Source of the DNA: Aquimarina sediminis
GTDB taxonomy: Bacteria; Bacteroidota; Bacteroidia; Flavobacteriales; Flavobacteriaceae
Assembly: GCF_002895435.1 (NCBI RefSeq)
Contig: NZ_POYJ01000002.1
Span: 620,001-684,000 of the forward strand
Direction of reading: 5' to 3'
Length of the DNA stretch: 64,000 nucleotides
The translations under genes were made by a program, and so were the position numbers. Shown in pieces: positions 56,596 to 64,000 of this stretch; within the stretch, counting starts at the first letter, position 1, and each line of letters opens with the position of its first letter. Below the pieces are notes generated by a model. The model saw only the letters and a program-made list of their open reading frames with translations, was not told where the DNA came from and searched no databases.

Positions 56596-57258
56596 ATGAA
56601 TATCGTTAGTTTTTTATTATTGATTAGTGCTTTTCAAGGGTTTATTTTTGGTTTTGTAATTCTATTTTCTCCGTTTTTTAAAAGCAAAACCAATAATTAT
56701 TTAGGGTATTCTATACTTGTACTTTCTTTGTTAATGTTTAACATGTTTTTTAGTAATATTGGTTTTTTTGATAGCTACCCTTATCTTAGGATTATTGATG
56801 ATATAGAGTGGGTTTTTCTTTTTCCTGTTACCATCTTCTTTTATTTTGTTCTGTTATTAAATTTTAATATACAAAGTAGTAAGTGGATAAAGTGCTTATA
56901 TATCCCTATAGGTATATCTATTACTCTTAAGGTATTTTATGTGCTAGAGGAGGATTATGAATTCTTTTCAATTATTTCTAATAATGCAGATAACTTTTAT
57001 TTTATAGCATTTGAAATTGAAAAATATGCATATTATATATTTAATATCTTGTTGTTAACCTTTTCATTTGTGTTTATAAAAAAGAGTACGCCATTTAATG
57101 ATAAAGAACCTTTGAAATGGGCATTTTTATTATGGAGTATGTTGTTTATTTTGACCTTAATTTGGATAGTCTTAAGTATTGTTGAATCTATATGGGATGC
57201 TGTGGATTCTCAGGTTGTAATAAGTATATTGGCAGTAGAGGTGTCATTTTTTTTATGA
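56596..57258 (+). pseudogene. Membrane sensor half of an AraC-type regulator, HTH missing
   Basis: 220 aa, all membrane: about seven helices in the arrangement seen at the N-terminus of Bacteroidetes AraC-family regulators (MNIVSFLLLISAFQGFIFGFVIL; NNYLGYSILVLSLLM). Full proteins continue for about 150 residues with a cytosolic linker and AraC HTH. Here the frame ends in VSFFL-stop within a run of eight Ts (57246-57253), and the convergent recX gene begins 2 bp later, so the DNA-binding half is absent rather than merely out of frame. It could still be a free-standing membrane protein, but deletion is the simpler explanation. Confidence 0.65.
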
Positions 57259-57260
57259 TC

Positions 57261-57740
57261 TTAAGAAAGTAACTCATTTACTTTTTCATAAACAAGATGT
57301 GTTTCCCAGCCTCTGTATAGTAGGTAGTTTATGAGTTTTCTTCGTTTTTTGTTCTTGTCTGATTCTGTAATGCTATGATATTTCTTTTCTGCCAGCTCAT
57401 GAAAAGTTTCAAGATAGTCTTTGTCAGGGATCTCTTTAAAAGCAGTTTTTATATTATATGGCGAGATCTTGCGGTATTTAAGCTCACGGGTTATACGTTC
57501 TTTTCCCCATTTTTTGATGTTAAATTTGCCTCTAGCAAAGGCTTTGGCAAATCGTTCTTCATTAAGAAAATTATGCTCTAGAAGATGTAGTATAATTTTT
57601 TCTTTAGCCTCTGGGATTAGTTTCATGGTATTTAGCTTATCCTCGACATCTTTATGGCAGCGCTCCTGGTAGGCACAGTAGTGTTCCATTTTTCTTGTGG
57701 CTTCGGTTACGGTTGTAGATTTAATAGGATTTCCATACAT
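57261..57740 (-). CDS. recX: Regulatory protein RecX
   Basis: 159 aa from ATG 57740; an upstream in-frame TTG (57749) lies inside the promoter and is rejected. Three-helix-repeat RecX fold: HYCAYQERCHKDVEDKL, LLEHNFLNEERFAKAFARGKFNIKKWGKERI and LINYLLYRGWETHLVYEKVNEL. Modulates RecA filaments. It converges with the truncated AraC-type gene. The promoter predicts a leaderless mRNA. Confidence 0.92.
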   Translation of the reverse strand: MYGNPIKSTTVTEATRKMEHYCAYQERCHKDVEDKLNTMKLIPEAKEKIILHLLEHNFLNEERFAKAFARGKFNIKKWGKERITRELKYRKISPYNIKTAFKEIPDKDYLETFHELAEKKYHSITESDKNKKRRKLINYLLYRGWETHLVYEKVNELLS

Positions 57741-57746
57741 ATACAG

Positions 57747-57754
57747 CAAATGTA
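57747..57754 (-). promoter_or_regulatory. -7 box for recX (leaderless)
   Basis: Minus-strand TACATTTG (plus CAAATGTA), 6 bases before the ATG at 57740. Confidence 0.55.
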
Positions 57755-57900
57755 CAGTACTTTTTATCTATCTCAGATAAGCTATGGAAAATAATATCCA
57801 GGTAGTTTTGTGTGGCGGGTAGAGATAAGCGTTTTATTCAGAATTAAAATAAAGCATAAAATGGTATATTTATCACTTATTAACAATAGATCAACACCTC

Positions 57901-60177
57901 TTGAAACAAACGAATCCATACACTTTTTTTGATCAATTTTGTCTGAGAACCCCTCTTTTGCCACTAAATTTTTACTACGAGCTTACAAAGGAAAAGAATA
58001 TACCTTTAAAAAAATTTAAGGATATCTGGGAAGATGGTATTATCAAAGAAGCAATCTTTTTGGCCTCGCCAGAACTATATTCTGAAATAGAGAAATGGCT
58101 TTCGGGTCAGCTTAAAGACGTTCAAAAAAGTAAACGATTAGAATCATCACTGTTAAAATATATATCCAGAATGAGCTCTCGATGCACTCCTTTTGGGTTA
58201 TTTGCCGGATGTTGTATAGGTACCTTTGGAGAGACTACAGGTATTGAGCTTGTCGATGATAGGAAGCATCAAAGACAAACTCGTTTTGATATGAATTTTT
58301 TAGTTGCTTTTTCTCAAAAATTGGCAAAAGAAACAATAGTTAAAAAGCAATTGCAGTGGTATCCAAATAATAGTTTGTATAGGATTGGAGATCAATATAG
58401 GTATGTAGAATATGGGTATAACAAATATAACCGAAGAGAGCACTCTATAGAAGCAGTGACCTATTCTGATTACTTAGAAGTAATAATTGAAAATGCTAAA
58501 TTCGGAAAAAAAATAAAAGAATTAGCGTTGCTGTTGGTTGATGATGAAATATCTTATGAAGAAGCTGAAGCCTTTATTGATGAACTTATAGATAACCAAA
58601 TTTTAATAAGCGAGATAGAACCGTCGGTAACCGGTGAAGATTTTCTTGAACAATTAGAAAAATGTTTAGGTAGATTAGATGGTGTCGAAGCTATATTAAA
58701 CGAAATTTATCACTACAAGATGTTTTTGGAGCAGATAGATCAGAAGCTTGGTAACAAGGATAAAGAATACTTGCGATTAAGTGAGAGAGTAGCAAAATTA
58801 GATACGCCTTTTGAATTAAAATACCTTTTTCAAACAGATATGTATACCCAGGCAAAATCAAACCAATTAAGTGTTCGGTGGGGGTATAAATTGAAAAGAG
58901 CAATGACATTGCTGAATAGAATAAGTAGTTCATCTTCTGAAACGCATTTACAGCGATTCAAGGATGCATTTGTGAAAAGATATGAGACCCAGGAGATTCC
59001 CTTGGCGACAGCTTTGGATACAGAAATTGGAATTGGTTACCTTCAGCATCAGGATGCAAACGACTCTACATCATTTTTGGACGGGTTGGACATTCCTTAT
59101 AAACCTTTGCTAGAACAAAAAGTGCATTGGTCTGATGTTCACGAAATATTAAATGCAAAATTGCAGAAAATAGGTAGAGAAAATCAGTATACCTTGTTGC
59201 TAGAAGATAAGGATTTTGAACATCTTGATTTGGATTGGAATGATTTACCAGATACGATGTCTGCTATGGTTCAGGTAGCAAAAATAGAAGGAGAAGAAAA
59301 GATGATATTATCTTCAATGGGTGGATCTTCGGCAGCAAACCTTTTAGGTAGGTTTTCTACAGGAAATGAATTAATTTTAAAACATGTTGATAATATAGTG
59401 TCTATAGAGCAAGAAATTGGTCAAGATCAAATTCTTGCAGAAATTGTTCATTTGCCTGAGTCTAGAACTGGTAATGTAATTAGAAGAGCCACAATAAGAG
59501 AATATGAGATTCCGTATTTGGGAAAATCTAATGTGCCTGCTCGGAAGCAAGTTTTTGTAGAAGACATAATGATATCGGTAAAATATGGACGTATAGTGTT
59601 ACGATCCAAAATTCTTAATAAAGAAATTATTCCTCGTTTGACAAATGCACATAATTATAGTGCTAATGCTTTGCCGGTTTATCACTTTTTGTGCGATGTC
59701 CAAAATCAAAATAAAAGACCAGGCATTGGATTTTATTGGGGTGAGGCGATAGAGAAGAAGGTTTTTTTGCCAAGAGTAGTGTATAAAGATTTTATATTGG
59801 CAAAGGCTAGATGGAAAATCAAAACGTCGGACTTACTTTTTCTAAAAGAAAGAGATAAAGTTTCTGCCGTAAATGAATGGAGAGTTAAACATAGGATACC
59901 AAGCTTAATCCAATTAATTGATGGAGATAATACTCTGTTGATTAATCTAGAGAATAATACATCAATAGATATGTGGTTGAATGCAATAAAGAATAGGGAA
60001 ACTTGTGTGCTTGAGGAATTTTTATTCGCAGAAGAAGGTAAATTCGATAAAAAATTGGGAATTGTACAACAGCAAAAAATGAGTTATACTAATCAATTTG
60101 TTATTTCATTCTATAATCATAAAAAATTGGAGCGGGCAAGAAATGTAAAGGAAGAGTTAAAAATACTCGAGAAATGA
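57901..60177 (+). CDS. Lantibiotic dehydratase, N-terminal (glutamylation) part of a split LanB
   Basis: 758 aa from TTG 57901. Lant_dehydr_N family, which attaches glutamate from glutamyl-tRNA to Ser/Thr of a precursor peptide in class I lanthipeptide synthesis. The family motif RxxxRxTPFG is visible as SRMSSRCTPFGLFAG (R90, R94, T96-G99). SVKYGRIVLRSKILNKEIIPRLTNAHNYS (about 560-590) is the second conserved block. The elimination domain is encoded separately by the next gene. No precursor, LanC or ABC transporter is nearby. Confidence 0.9.
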   Translation: MKQTNPYTFFDQFCLRTPLLPLNFYYELTKEKNIPLKKFKDIWEDGIIKEAIFLASPELYSEIEKWLSGQLKDVQKSKRLESSLLKYISRMSSRCTPFGLFAGCCIGTFGETTGIELVDDRKHQRQTRFDMNFLVAFSQKLAKETIVKKQLQWYPNNSLYRIGDQYRYVEYGYNKYNRREHSIEAVTYSDYLEVIIENAKFGKKIKELALLLVDDEISYEEAEAFIDELIDNQILISEIEPSVTGEDFLEQLEKCLGRLDGVEAILNEIYHYKMFLEQIDQKLGNKDKEYLRLSERVAKLDTPFELKYLFQTDMYTQAKSNQLSVRWGYKLKRAMTLLNRISSSSSETHLQRFKDAFVKRYETQEIPLATALDTEIGIGYLQHQDANDSTSFLDGLDIPYKPLLEQKVHWSDVHEILNAKLQKIGRENQYTLLLEDKDFEHLDLDWNDLPDTMSAMVQVAKIEGEEKMILSSMGGSSAANLLGRFSTGNELILKHVDNIVSIEQEIGQDQILAEIVHLPESRTGNVIRRATIREYEIPYLGKSNVPARKQVFVEDIMISVKYGRIVLRSKILNKEIIPRLTNAHNYSANALPVYHFLCDVQNQNKRPGIGFYWGEAIEKKVFLPRVVYKDFILAKARWKIKTSDLLFLKERDKVSAVNEWRVKHRIPSLIQLIDGDNTLLINLENNTSIDMWLNAIKNRETCVLEEFLFAEEGKFDKKLGIVQQQKMSYTNQFVISFYNHKKLERARNVKEELKILEK

Positions 60178-60275
60178 GTACGATAGCTTTCTTTTATAAA
60201 ATAGAGGATTTGCGTCTGGATATATTTTGAAAGCGAATAATAAGAATGTATATAAAAATCAAAAGATTTTAGTGA

Positions 60276-61166
60276 ATGAGGGTAAAAAGAACTTTTATTG
60301 TTGGAGACGAGTGGTTGTATTATAAGCTTTATTGTGGCGCCAGGACATCCGACATGCTTCTTGTTGAAACTATAAAACCCCTTGTAGAGCAATTATTGGA
60401 AGAAAAACTAATAGATTCTTGGTTTTTTATACGCTACGGGGATCCCGATTTTCATCTTAGAATACGGTTCCATTTACTTGATCTAAGAAAAATAGGAGAT
60501 ATTATACTCCGTATAAATAACGTATTGCAGCAGTATATAACACAGCGTGTTGTGTATAAAGTGCAGACTGATACATATATACGAGAACTAGAGCGTTATG
60601 GGGTTAGTACAATAGAAGCTTCTGAAAAGTTGTTTTTTTATGATAGTGCTATGTTGTTAGATGCTATAAGTGTGATAGAGGATGAAGAATTGTATTTTTT
60701 GTTTGTAGTAAAAGGGGTAGACAAGTTGCTAGAGAGTTTTAATTACACCTTGCAAGAGAAGCTAAATATAGTAAACAGGAACACTTTAGCCTTTAAAAAT
60801 GAGTTTCATGCTGATAAGAGGTTGAATAAACAATTGGATAAAAAATACAGAGGTTTAAAAAGTAAACTTCATTCGTTTTTAGAATCATCATACTCTGCTG
60901 AAGACTATGCTATTTTGGATAATATATTAGCTCATAGAAAGAAAAAATCATTAAGTATTGTAAAAAGTATTATTGATGAGCAACAATTTAATCGTTTAGA
61001 AGTAGAGTTAGATGATCTATTGAGTAGTTATATACATATGACTGTAAATAGAGCATTTAGATCAAAACAGCGTTTTTATGAATTAGTTTGTTATGATTTT
61101 CTACTACGATATTATAAAACAAAAATCAGTTACTCTAAAGCTGATAAAGAAATAAATAAAGTATAG
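60276..61166 (+). CDS. Thiopeptide-type bacteriocin biosynthesis domain protein (LanB C-terminal elimination part)
   Basis: 296 aa. The opening RTFIVGDEWLYYKLYCGARTSD and FFIRYGDPDFHLRIRFHL are the signatures of the SpaB C-terminal domain, which eliminates glutamate to give dehydroamino acids. ERYG and the terminal helices are present. 98 bp after its partner, with no other gene between. Split LanB pairs are usual in Bacteroidetes RiPP clusters, which normally also encode precursor peptides and exporters; neither is visible here. Followed by a terminator. Confidence 0.9.
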   Translation: MRVKRTFIVGDEWLYYKLYCGARTSDMLLVETIKPLVEQLLEEKLIDSWFFIRYGDPDFHLRIRFHLLDLRKIGDIILRINNVLQQYITQRVVYKVQTDTYIRELERYGVSTIEASEKLFFYDSAMLLDAISVIEDEELYFLFVVKGVDKLLESFNYTLQEKLNIVNRNTLAFKNEFHADKRLNKQLDKKYRGLKSKLHSFLESSYSAEDYAILDNILAHRKKKSLSIVKSIIDEQQFNRLEVELDDLLSSYIHMTVNRAFRSKQRFYELVCYDFLLRYYKTKISYSKADKEINKV

Positions 61167-61196
61167 GCTTTGGGCTTATTAATTTTGGTTAACAAA

Positions 61197-61232
61197 AAAA
61201 CCCGACTCTTTTTCAAGGTCGGGTTTTATTTT
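61197..61232. terminator. Terminator between split LanB and RNase E/G genes (convergent)
   Basis: 10-bp stem AAAACCCGAC / GTCGGGTTTT (61197-61206, 61218-61227), with flanking A/T tracts that allow use from both sides. Confidence 0.9.
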
Positions 61233-62769
61233 ATTTTATCAGTTCACCATTTTTATCGTGAAAATGATATTCTAAATACGTGTAAGCGTCTCTAGGTACA
61301 ATCTTTACCCATCGTTTATGGTTAAAATACCATTTGGATCGGGTGGATGGAAATCCTTTTGTTAAAAAAGCTGCAATAAAAGGATGCGCACTAAGTGTGA
61401 TCTTTTTATGATCTTTTTTAATTAATTTTTCTAATTCGACCTTCATTTTTTCTACCAAAACTATGGGCGCCTCAACTTCGCCATTTATTCCATTCGGATC
61501 TTCCTCACGGGTTTTGATATTCATCTCAGGTCGCACGCGTTGTCGCGTAATTTGAATCAAGCCAAATTTACTTGGCGGTAAAATTTTATGCTTTGCTCTG
61601 TCGTCTTTCATCTCTTCTCTCAATTGATTGAAAAGCGTTCTACGGTTTTCGGCATTGTTCATGTCAATAAAATCAACGACAATAATACCTCCCATATCTC
61701 TAAGACGAAGTTGACGAGCCACTTCAGCTGCACTAATAAGGTTTACTTCAAGTGCAGTATCTTCCTGGTTTTTGGCTTTATTAGATCGGTTACCGCTATT
61801 TACATCGATTACATGCATCGCTTCTGTATGCTCAATAACCAAATAAGCACCCTTACTCATAGATACCGTCTTACCAAAACTTGTTTTGATTTGCCTTTCG
61901 ATACCATATTTTTCAAAAATTGGTATTTTAGGATTATGAAGTTTTACAATTGATTCCTTTTTTGGAGCAATTTCTTGCAGATACTCTTTGATTCTATTAC
62001 ATAGATCTTCTTCATCTACAATAATAGAAGTAAAGGTGTCGTTAAATACATCTCTCAATATAGAGGATGCTCTATTCATTTCACCTAATACTTTTGATGG
62101 GTGATGGGCTTTGTGCATTTTTTTGCACATACTTTGCCATCTCCCGATTAGATTTTGTAAATCTTTGTCTAGTTCTGCTACTTTTTTGCCTTCTGCTACA
62201 GTACGAACGATAATGCCAAAACCTTTAGGCTTAATACTTTTTACAAGCCGTTTTAAACGTTCTTTTTCTTCTGAGGATTCTATTTTTTGAGAAATAGAAA
62301 TTCTATTTGAAAAAGGAACCAAAACAATATATCTACCGGCAATCGAAAGCTCTGAGCTAATTCGAGGGCCTTTGGTAGATATAGGTTCTTTTACTATCTG
62401 TACTAATAGTGATTGATTCGACTTCAACACATTGGTAATAGTACCATGTTTGTCAATGTCGTTCTCTACAGGAAAATCCTTAAGAGAGTAATTTTTTAAT
62501 TTACCTGTGCTTACACGTTTTATGAATTTAAGTAAAGAAGATACTTGAGGACCTAGATCATGATAATGCAAAAAAGCATCTTTCTCATAGCCAACATCTA
62601 CAAATGCGGCATTAAGACCTGGGACAGATTTACGAATTTTGGCAATAAATATATCACCTACTGCAAAATCACTATCGTCTTCTTCCTTATGTAATTCAAT
62701 TAGTTTTCCATCCTTTAGTAAGGCAAAATCTGTAGAGGAACCTGACCTAATGATCAATTCTTTGTTCAC
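61231..62769 (-). CDS. rng: Rne/Rng family ribonuclease
   Basis: 512 aa from GTG 62769 (VNKELIIRSG, the family start). An ATG at 62823 adds 18 residues that match no family N-terminus. S1 domain with GDIFIAKIRKSVPGLNAAFVDVGYEKDAFLHYHD, then the catalytic DNase I-like domain with VIDVNSG and IIVVDFIDM (Mg-binding Asp residues) and the small C-terminal domain. Short RNase G-like form; lacks the RNase E degradosome tail and the usual CPxCxG zinc link. Processes rRNA and mRNA. Downstream of HU and the basic peptide. Confidence 0.92.
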   Translation of the reverse strand: MNKELIIRSGSSTDFALLKDGKLIELHKEEDDSDFAVGDIFIAKIRKSVPGLNAAFVDVGYEKDAFLHYHDLGPQVSSLLKFIKRVSTGKLKNYSLKDFPVENDIDKHGTITNVLKSNQSLLVQIVKEPISTKGPRISSELSIAGRYIVLVPFSNRISISQKIESSEEKERLKRLVKSIKPKGFGIIVRTVAEGKKVAELDKDLQNLIGRWQSMCKKMHKAHHPSKVLGEMNRASSILRDVFNDTFTSIIVDEEDLCNRIKEYLQEIAPKKESIVKLHNPKIPIFEKYGIERQIKTSFGKTVSMSKGAYLVIEHTEAMHVIDVNSGNRSNKAKNQEDTALEVNLISAAEVARQLRLRDMGGIIVVDFIDMNNAENRRTLFNQLREEMKDDRAKHKILPPSKFGLIQITRQRVRPEMNIKTREEDPNGINGEVEAPIVLVEKMKVELEKLIKKDHKKITLSAHPFIAAFLTKGFPSTRSKWYFNHKRWVKIVPRDAYTYLEYHFHDKNGELIK

Positions 62770-62914
62770 TCTGATTAGATTTTTATCCCGATAACAATCG
62801 GAATGGATTAAACAATTTTTCACAGGAATTTTAATAATTCCGTTGAAATAAAACTTGCATATTGGTAGTGAATATGATGTTTTACTTCGATTTCAAAGAA
62901 CTTAACTTTTTAAA

Positions 62915-62942
62915 TAAAAAAAGTAGTTAGAAACTACTTTTT
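62915..62942 (-). terminator. Terminator overlapping the stop of the 29-residue basic protein
   Basis: Reading the minus strand, AAAAGTAGTT and AACTACTTTT pair around TCT and are followed by more Ts (plus As at 62916-62920). The stop codon TAG lies in the stem. It separates the HU/basic peptide transcript from the RNase gene. Confidence 0.85.
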
Positions 62943-63023
62943 CTTATGGCGGTTGGCTCTTCTTCTCTTTTTTCGCTTGTGCGTAGCTACCTTGTGTCTT
63001 TTGCGTTTTTTACCACTTGGCAT
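62934..63023 (-). CDS. 29-residue very basic protein, candidate ribosomal protein
   Basis: Begins MPSGKKRKRHKVATHKRKKR and continues RRANRHKKK; 19 of 29 residues are Lys, Arg or His. It lies 25 bp downstream of the HU gene and ends in its own terminator. The spacing of basic residues resembles the small C-terminal AURKAIP1/COX24 (mS38) and actinobacterial bS22 peptides that insert into the small ribosomal subunit; that homology is judged by eye. The frame is clean with a proper ATG. Too short for ordinary gene callers. Confidence 0.72.
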   Translation of the reverse strand: MPSGKKRKRHKVATHKRKKRRRANRHKKK

Positions 63024-63048
63024 AGTGTATATTTTTATTTATTATTAT

Positions 63049-63339
63049 TTATTTTACTTCTACGTTAGTCTTTACACCTTCAACAAATACTTTTGCAGGT
63101 TTAAACGCAGGTATATTGTGTGCAGGAATTTTGATAGTTGTGTTCTTAGAAATATTACGGCCTGTTTTTTCTGCTCTGGTTTTGATAATAAAACTACCAA
63201 ATCCTCTAAGGTATACATTATCTCCACTTTCTAGTGAGCTTTTAACCTCTTCCATAAATGTTTCAACCGTTGCTTGAACATCTCCTTTTTCTATTCCCAG
63301 TTTTTCTGAAATTTTTGCTACAATATCTGCTTTAGTCAT
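63049..63339 (-). CDS. HU family DNA-binding protein
   Basis: 96 aa. Complete HU/IHF fold: MTKADIVAKISEKLGIEKGDV, ETFMEEVKSSLESGDNVYLRGFGSF, the DNA-grasping arm with NTTIKIPAHNIPAFKPAK (Pro at its tip), then a short Bacteroidetes tail KVFVEGVKTNVEVK. Nucleoid compaction and DNA bending. The minus-strand -7 box TATATTTG is at 63386-63379. Cotranscribed with the basic peptide. Confidence 0.95.
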   Translation of the reverse strand: MTKADIVAKISEKLGIEKGDVQATVETFMEEVKSSLESGDNVYLRGFGSFIIKTRAEKTGRNISKNTTIKIPAHNIPAFKPAKVFVEGVKTNVEVK

Positions 63340-63378
63340 TATAATACCTATTTAGGGGTTTTTAAATTTTCAAGGGGG

Positions 63379-63386
63379 CAAATATA
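63379..63386 (-). promoter_or_regulatory. -7 box for the HU gene
   Basis: Minus-strand TATATTTG (plus CAAATATA) matches TAnnTTTG, 39 bases before the ATG. Confidence 0.55.
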
Positions 63387-63442
63387 AGAATTTAAAATCC
63401 AAAATATCAATACTTAAGATGATATTTTCATCTTTAAACGTT

Positions 63443-63450
63443 TAATTTTG
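63443..63450 (+). promoter_or_regulatory. -7 box for mutY
   Basis: TAATTTTG matches TAnnTTTG, 19 bases before the ATG at 63470. Confidence 0.55.
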
Positions 63451-63469
63451 CAAAACTTATAATTTTATT

Positions 63470-64000
63470 ATGATTTTTTCTAAAAAACTCATTACGTGGT
63501 ACTTACAAAACAAAAGAGCAATGCCGTGGCGAGAAACCAAAAATCCGTATCACATTTGGCTTAGTGAAATTATACTTCAACAGACAAGAGTGGCGCAAGG
63601 GTTACCTTATTATATGTCATTTGTAGAGGCCTTTCCTACTGTGTTCGATCTGTCCAAAGCAAGTGAAGAAAAAGTGCTTAAACTCTGGCAAGGATTGGGG
63701 TATTATTCTAGAGCAAGAAACTTGCACGCAACAGCAAGATATGTAGCAAATCATTTGAATGGAGTTTTTCCTTCAGATTATAAAGGACTTTTAAAGTTAA
63801 AGGGAGTTGGAGACTATACCGCCAGTGCTATTGCATCTATATGTTATAGAGAAGCAGTTCCTGTGGTAGATGGAAACGTGTATAGGGTGTTATCCAGATA
63901 TTATGGAATCGAAACACCTATTAATAGTACAAATGGAGTAAAAGAGTTTAAAGAATTGGCAATAACATTAATGGATACAGAGGAACCCGATCACTATAAT
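63470..64000 (+). CDS. mutY: A/G-specific adenine glycosylase (3' truncated by window)
   Basis: 177 codons visible from ATG 63470, open to the window end. Removes adenine mispaired with 8-oxoguanine. N-terminal W-RAMPWRETKNPYHIWLSEIILQQTRV is the MutY-defining stretch, with the catalytic Glu in SEIILQQT. The helix-hairpin-helix and catalytic Asp are seen as LKGVGDYTASAIASICYREAVPVVDGNVYRV. The [4Fe-4S] Cys cluster and the MutT-like domain would lie beyond base 64000. Confidence 0.95.
   Translation, partial: MIFSKKLITWYLQNKRAMPWRETKNPYHIWLSEIILQQTRVAQGLPYYMSFVEAFPTVFDLSKASEEKVLKLWQGLGYYSRARNLHATARYVANHLNGVFPSDYKGLLKLKGVGDYTASAIASICYREAVPVVDGNVYRVLSRYYGIETPINSTNGVKEFKELAITLMDTEEPDHYN

Noticed and set aside
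57784-57822. 12-codon peptide MENNIQVVLCGG upstream of the split LanB, as RiPP precursor
   Set aside because: Too short for leader plus core; no Ser or Thr to dehydrate. Probably chance.
60174-60230. 18-codon peptide MSTIAFFYKIEDLRLDIF between the two LanB genes
   Set aside because: No Cys, only one Ser and one Thr, both at the very N-terminus; unlike any lanthipeptide precursor.
62770-62823. Upstream ATG for the RNase E/G gene
   Set aside because: The 18 extra residues fit no family N-terminus; the homologous start (V/M-NKELIIRS) is the GTG at 62769.
62953-63234. 93-codon plus-strand ORF opposite HU and the basic peptide
   Set aside because: Complete antisense shadow of two well-supported minus-strand genes.

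Overview
The window is chromosomal DNA from an AT-rich member of the Bacteroidetes, almost certainly a marine Flavobacteriaceae. Three observations support this. TonB-dependent receptors carry N-terminal carboxypeptidase-regulatory-like repeats. Shine-Dalgarno sites are almost absent and promoters carry the Bacteroidetes -7 box TAnnTTTG. The lineage gene orders panC-panD, DUF4270-glmS and a detached atpD-atpC pair are present. Aquimarina or a close relative is my guess, not a demonstrated assignment. No rRNA, tRNA, CRISPR, transposase or prophage module was seen.

Layout. 1-1624: end of a patatin/Omp85-like outer-membrane protein. 1.8-5.5 kb: tyrosine catabolism (hmgA, hpd, fumarylacetoacetase). 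5.9-10.6 kb: tight operon DUF3108, tryptophan 2,3-dioxygenase, M23 endopeptidase lipoprotein, pgi. 11-13.7 kb: TonB-dependent receptor. 13.8-19.4 kb: small membrane protein, YjbQ, HAD phosphatase, purine-type deaminase, lepA, dusB. 19.4-25.4 kb: an accessory island with a periplasmic TPR-CHAT protein and a stand-alone S24/S26-like peptidase, flanked by two arrays of a degenerate 21-bp repeat. 25.5-35.8 kb: Tas-like reductase, radA, an esterase-fold protein, a flippase-like membrane protein, panD, panC, an N-terminal-only glycogen-synthase-like protein, a DUF4270 lipoprotein and glmS. 36.2-40.5 kb: TonB receptor plus GDSL lipoprotein. 40.6-47.6 kb: sterol-desaturase family protein, atpDC, S9 peptidase, GNAT. 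47.7-56.5 kb: biotin region (bioF, DUF2007, bioD, bioA, Coa1-like, membrane protein, FabF-like ketosynthase, 21-bp array, bioB, JmjC-like cupin). 56.6-64 kb: truncated AraC-type sensor, recX, split LanB lanthipeptide dehydratase, RNase E/G, a 29-residue basic protein, HU and the start of mutY.

How genes work together. The first catabolic block takes tyrosine via 4-hydroxyphenylpyruvate and homogentisate to fumarate and acetoacetate, but maleylacetoacetate isomerase is not in the window. Tryptophan dioxygenase starts the kynurenine route. The biotin genes cover the four late steps from pimeloyl thioester to biotin. No bioC, bioH or bioG is visible; an adjacent ketosynthase with an intact Cys-His-His triad could feed pimelate synthesis, which is inference.

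The least explained material is the 21-bp repeat family. It occurs in three intergenic places, two of them bracketing the CHAT/S24 island. It keeps exact 21-bp phase over 11-17 units, and in one frame all three copies spell the same heptad pattern ([VAF]-x-x-L-[ST]-x-x) while being interrupted by stops. Other points of note are a split LanB without a visible precursor, several predicted leaderless promoters, a likely small RNA at 5.7 kb, and a hairpin that appears to bridge a Shine-Dalgarno site to its start codon.
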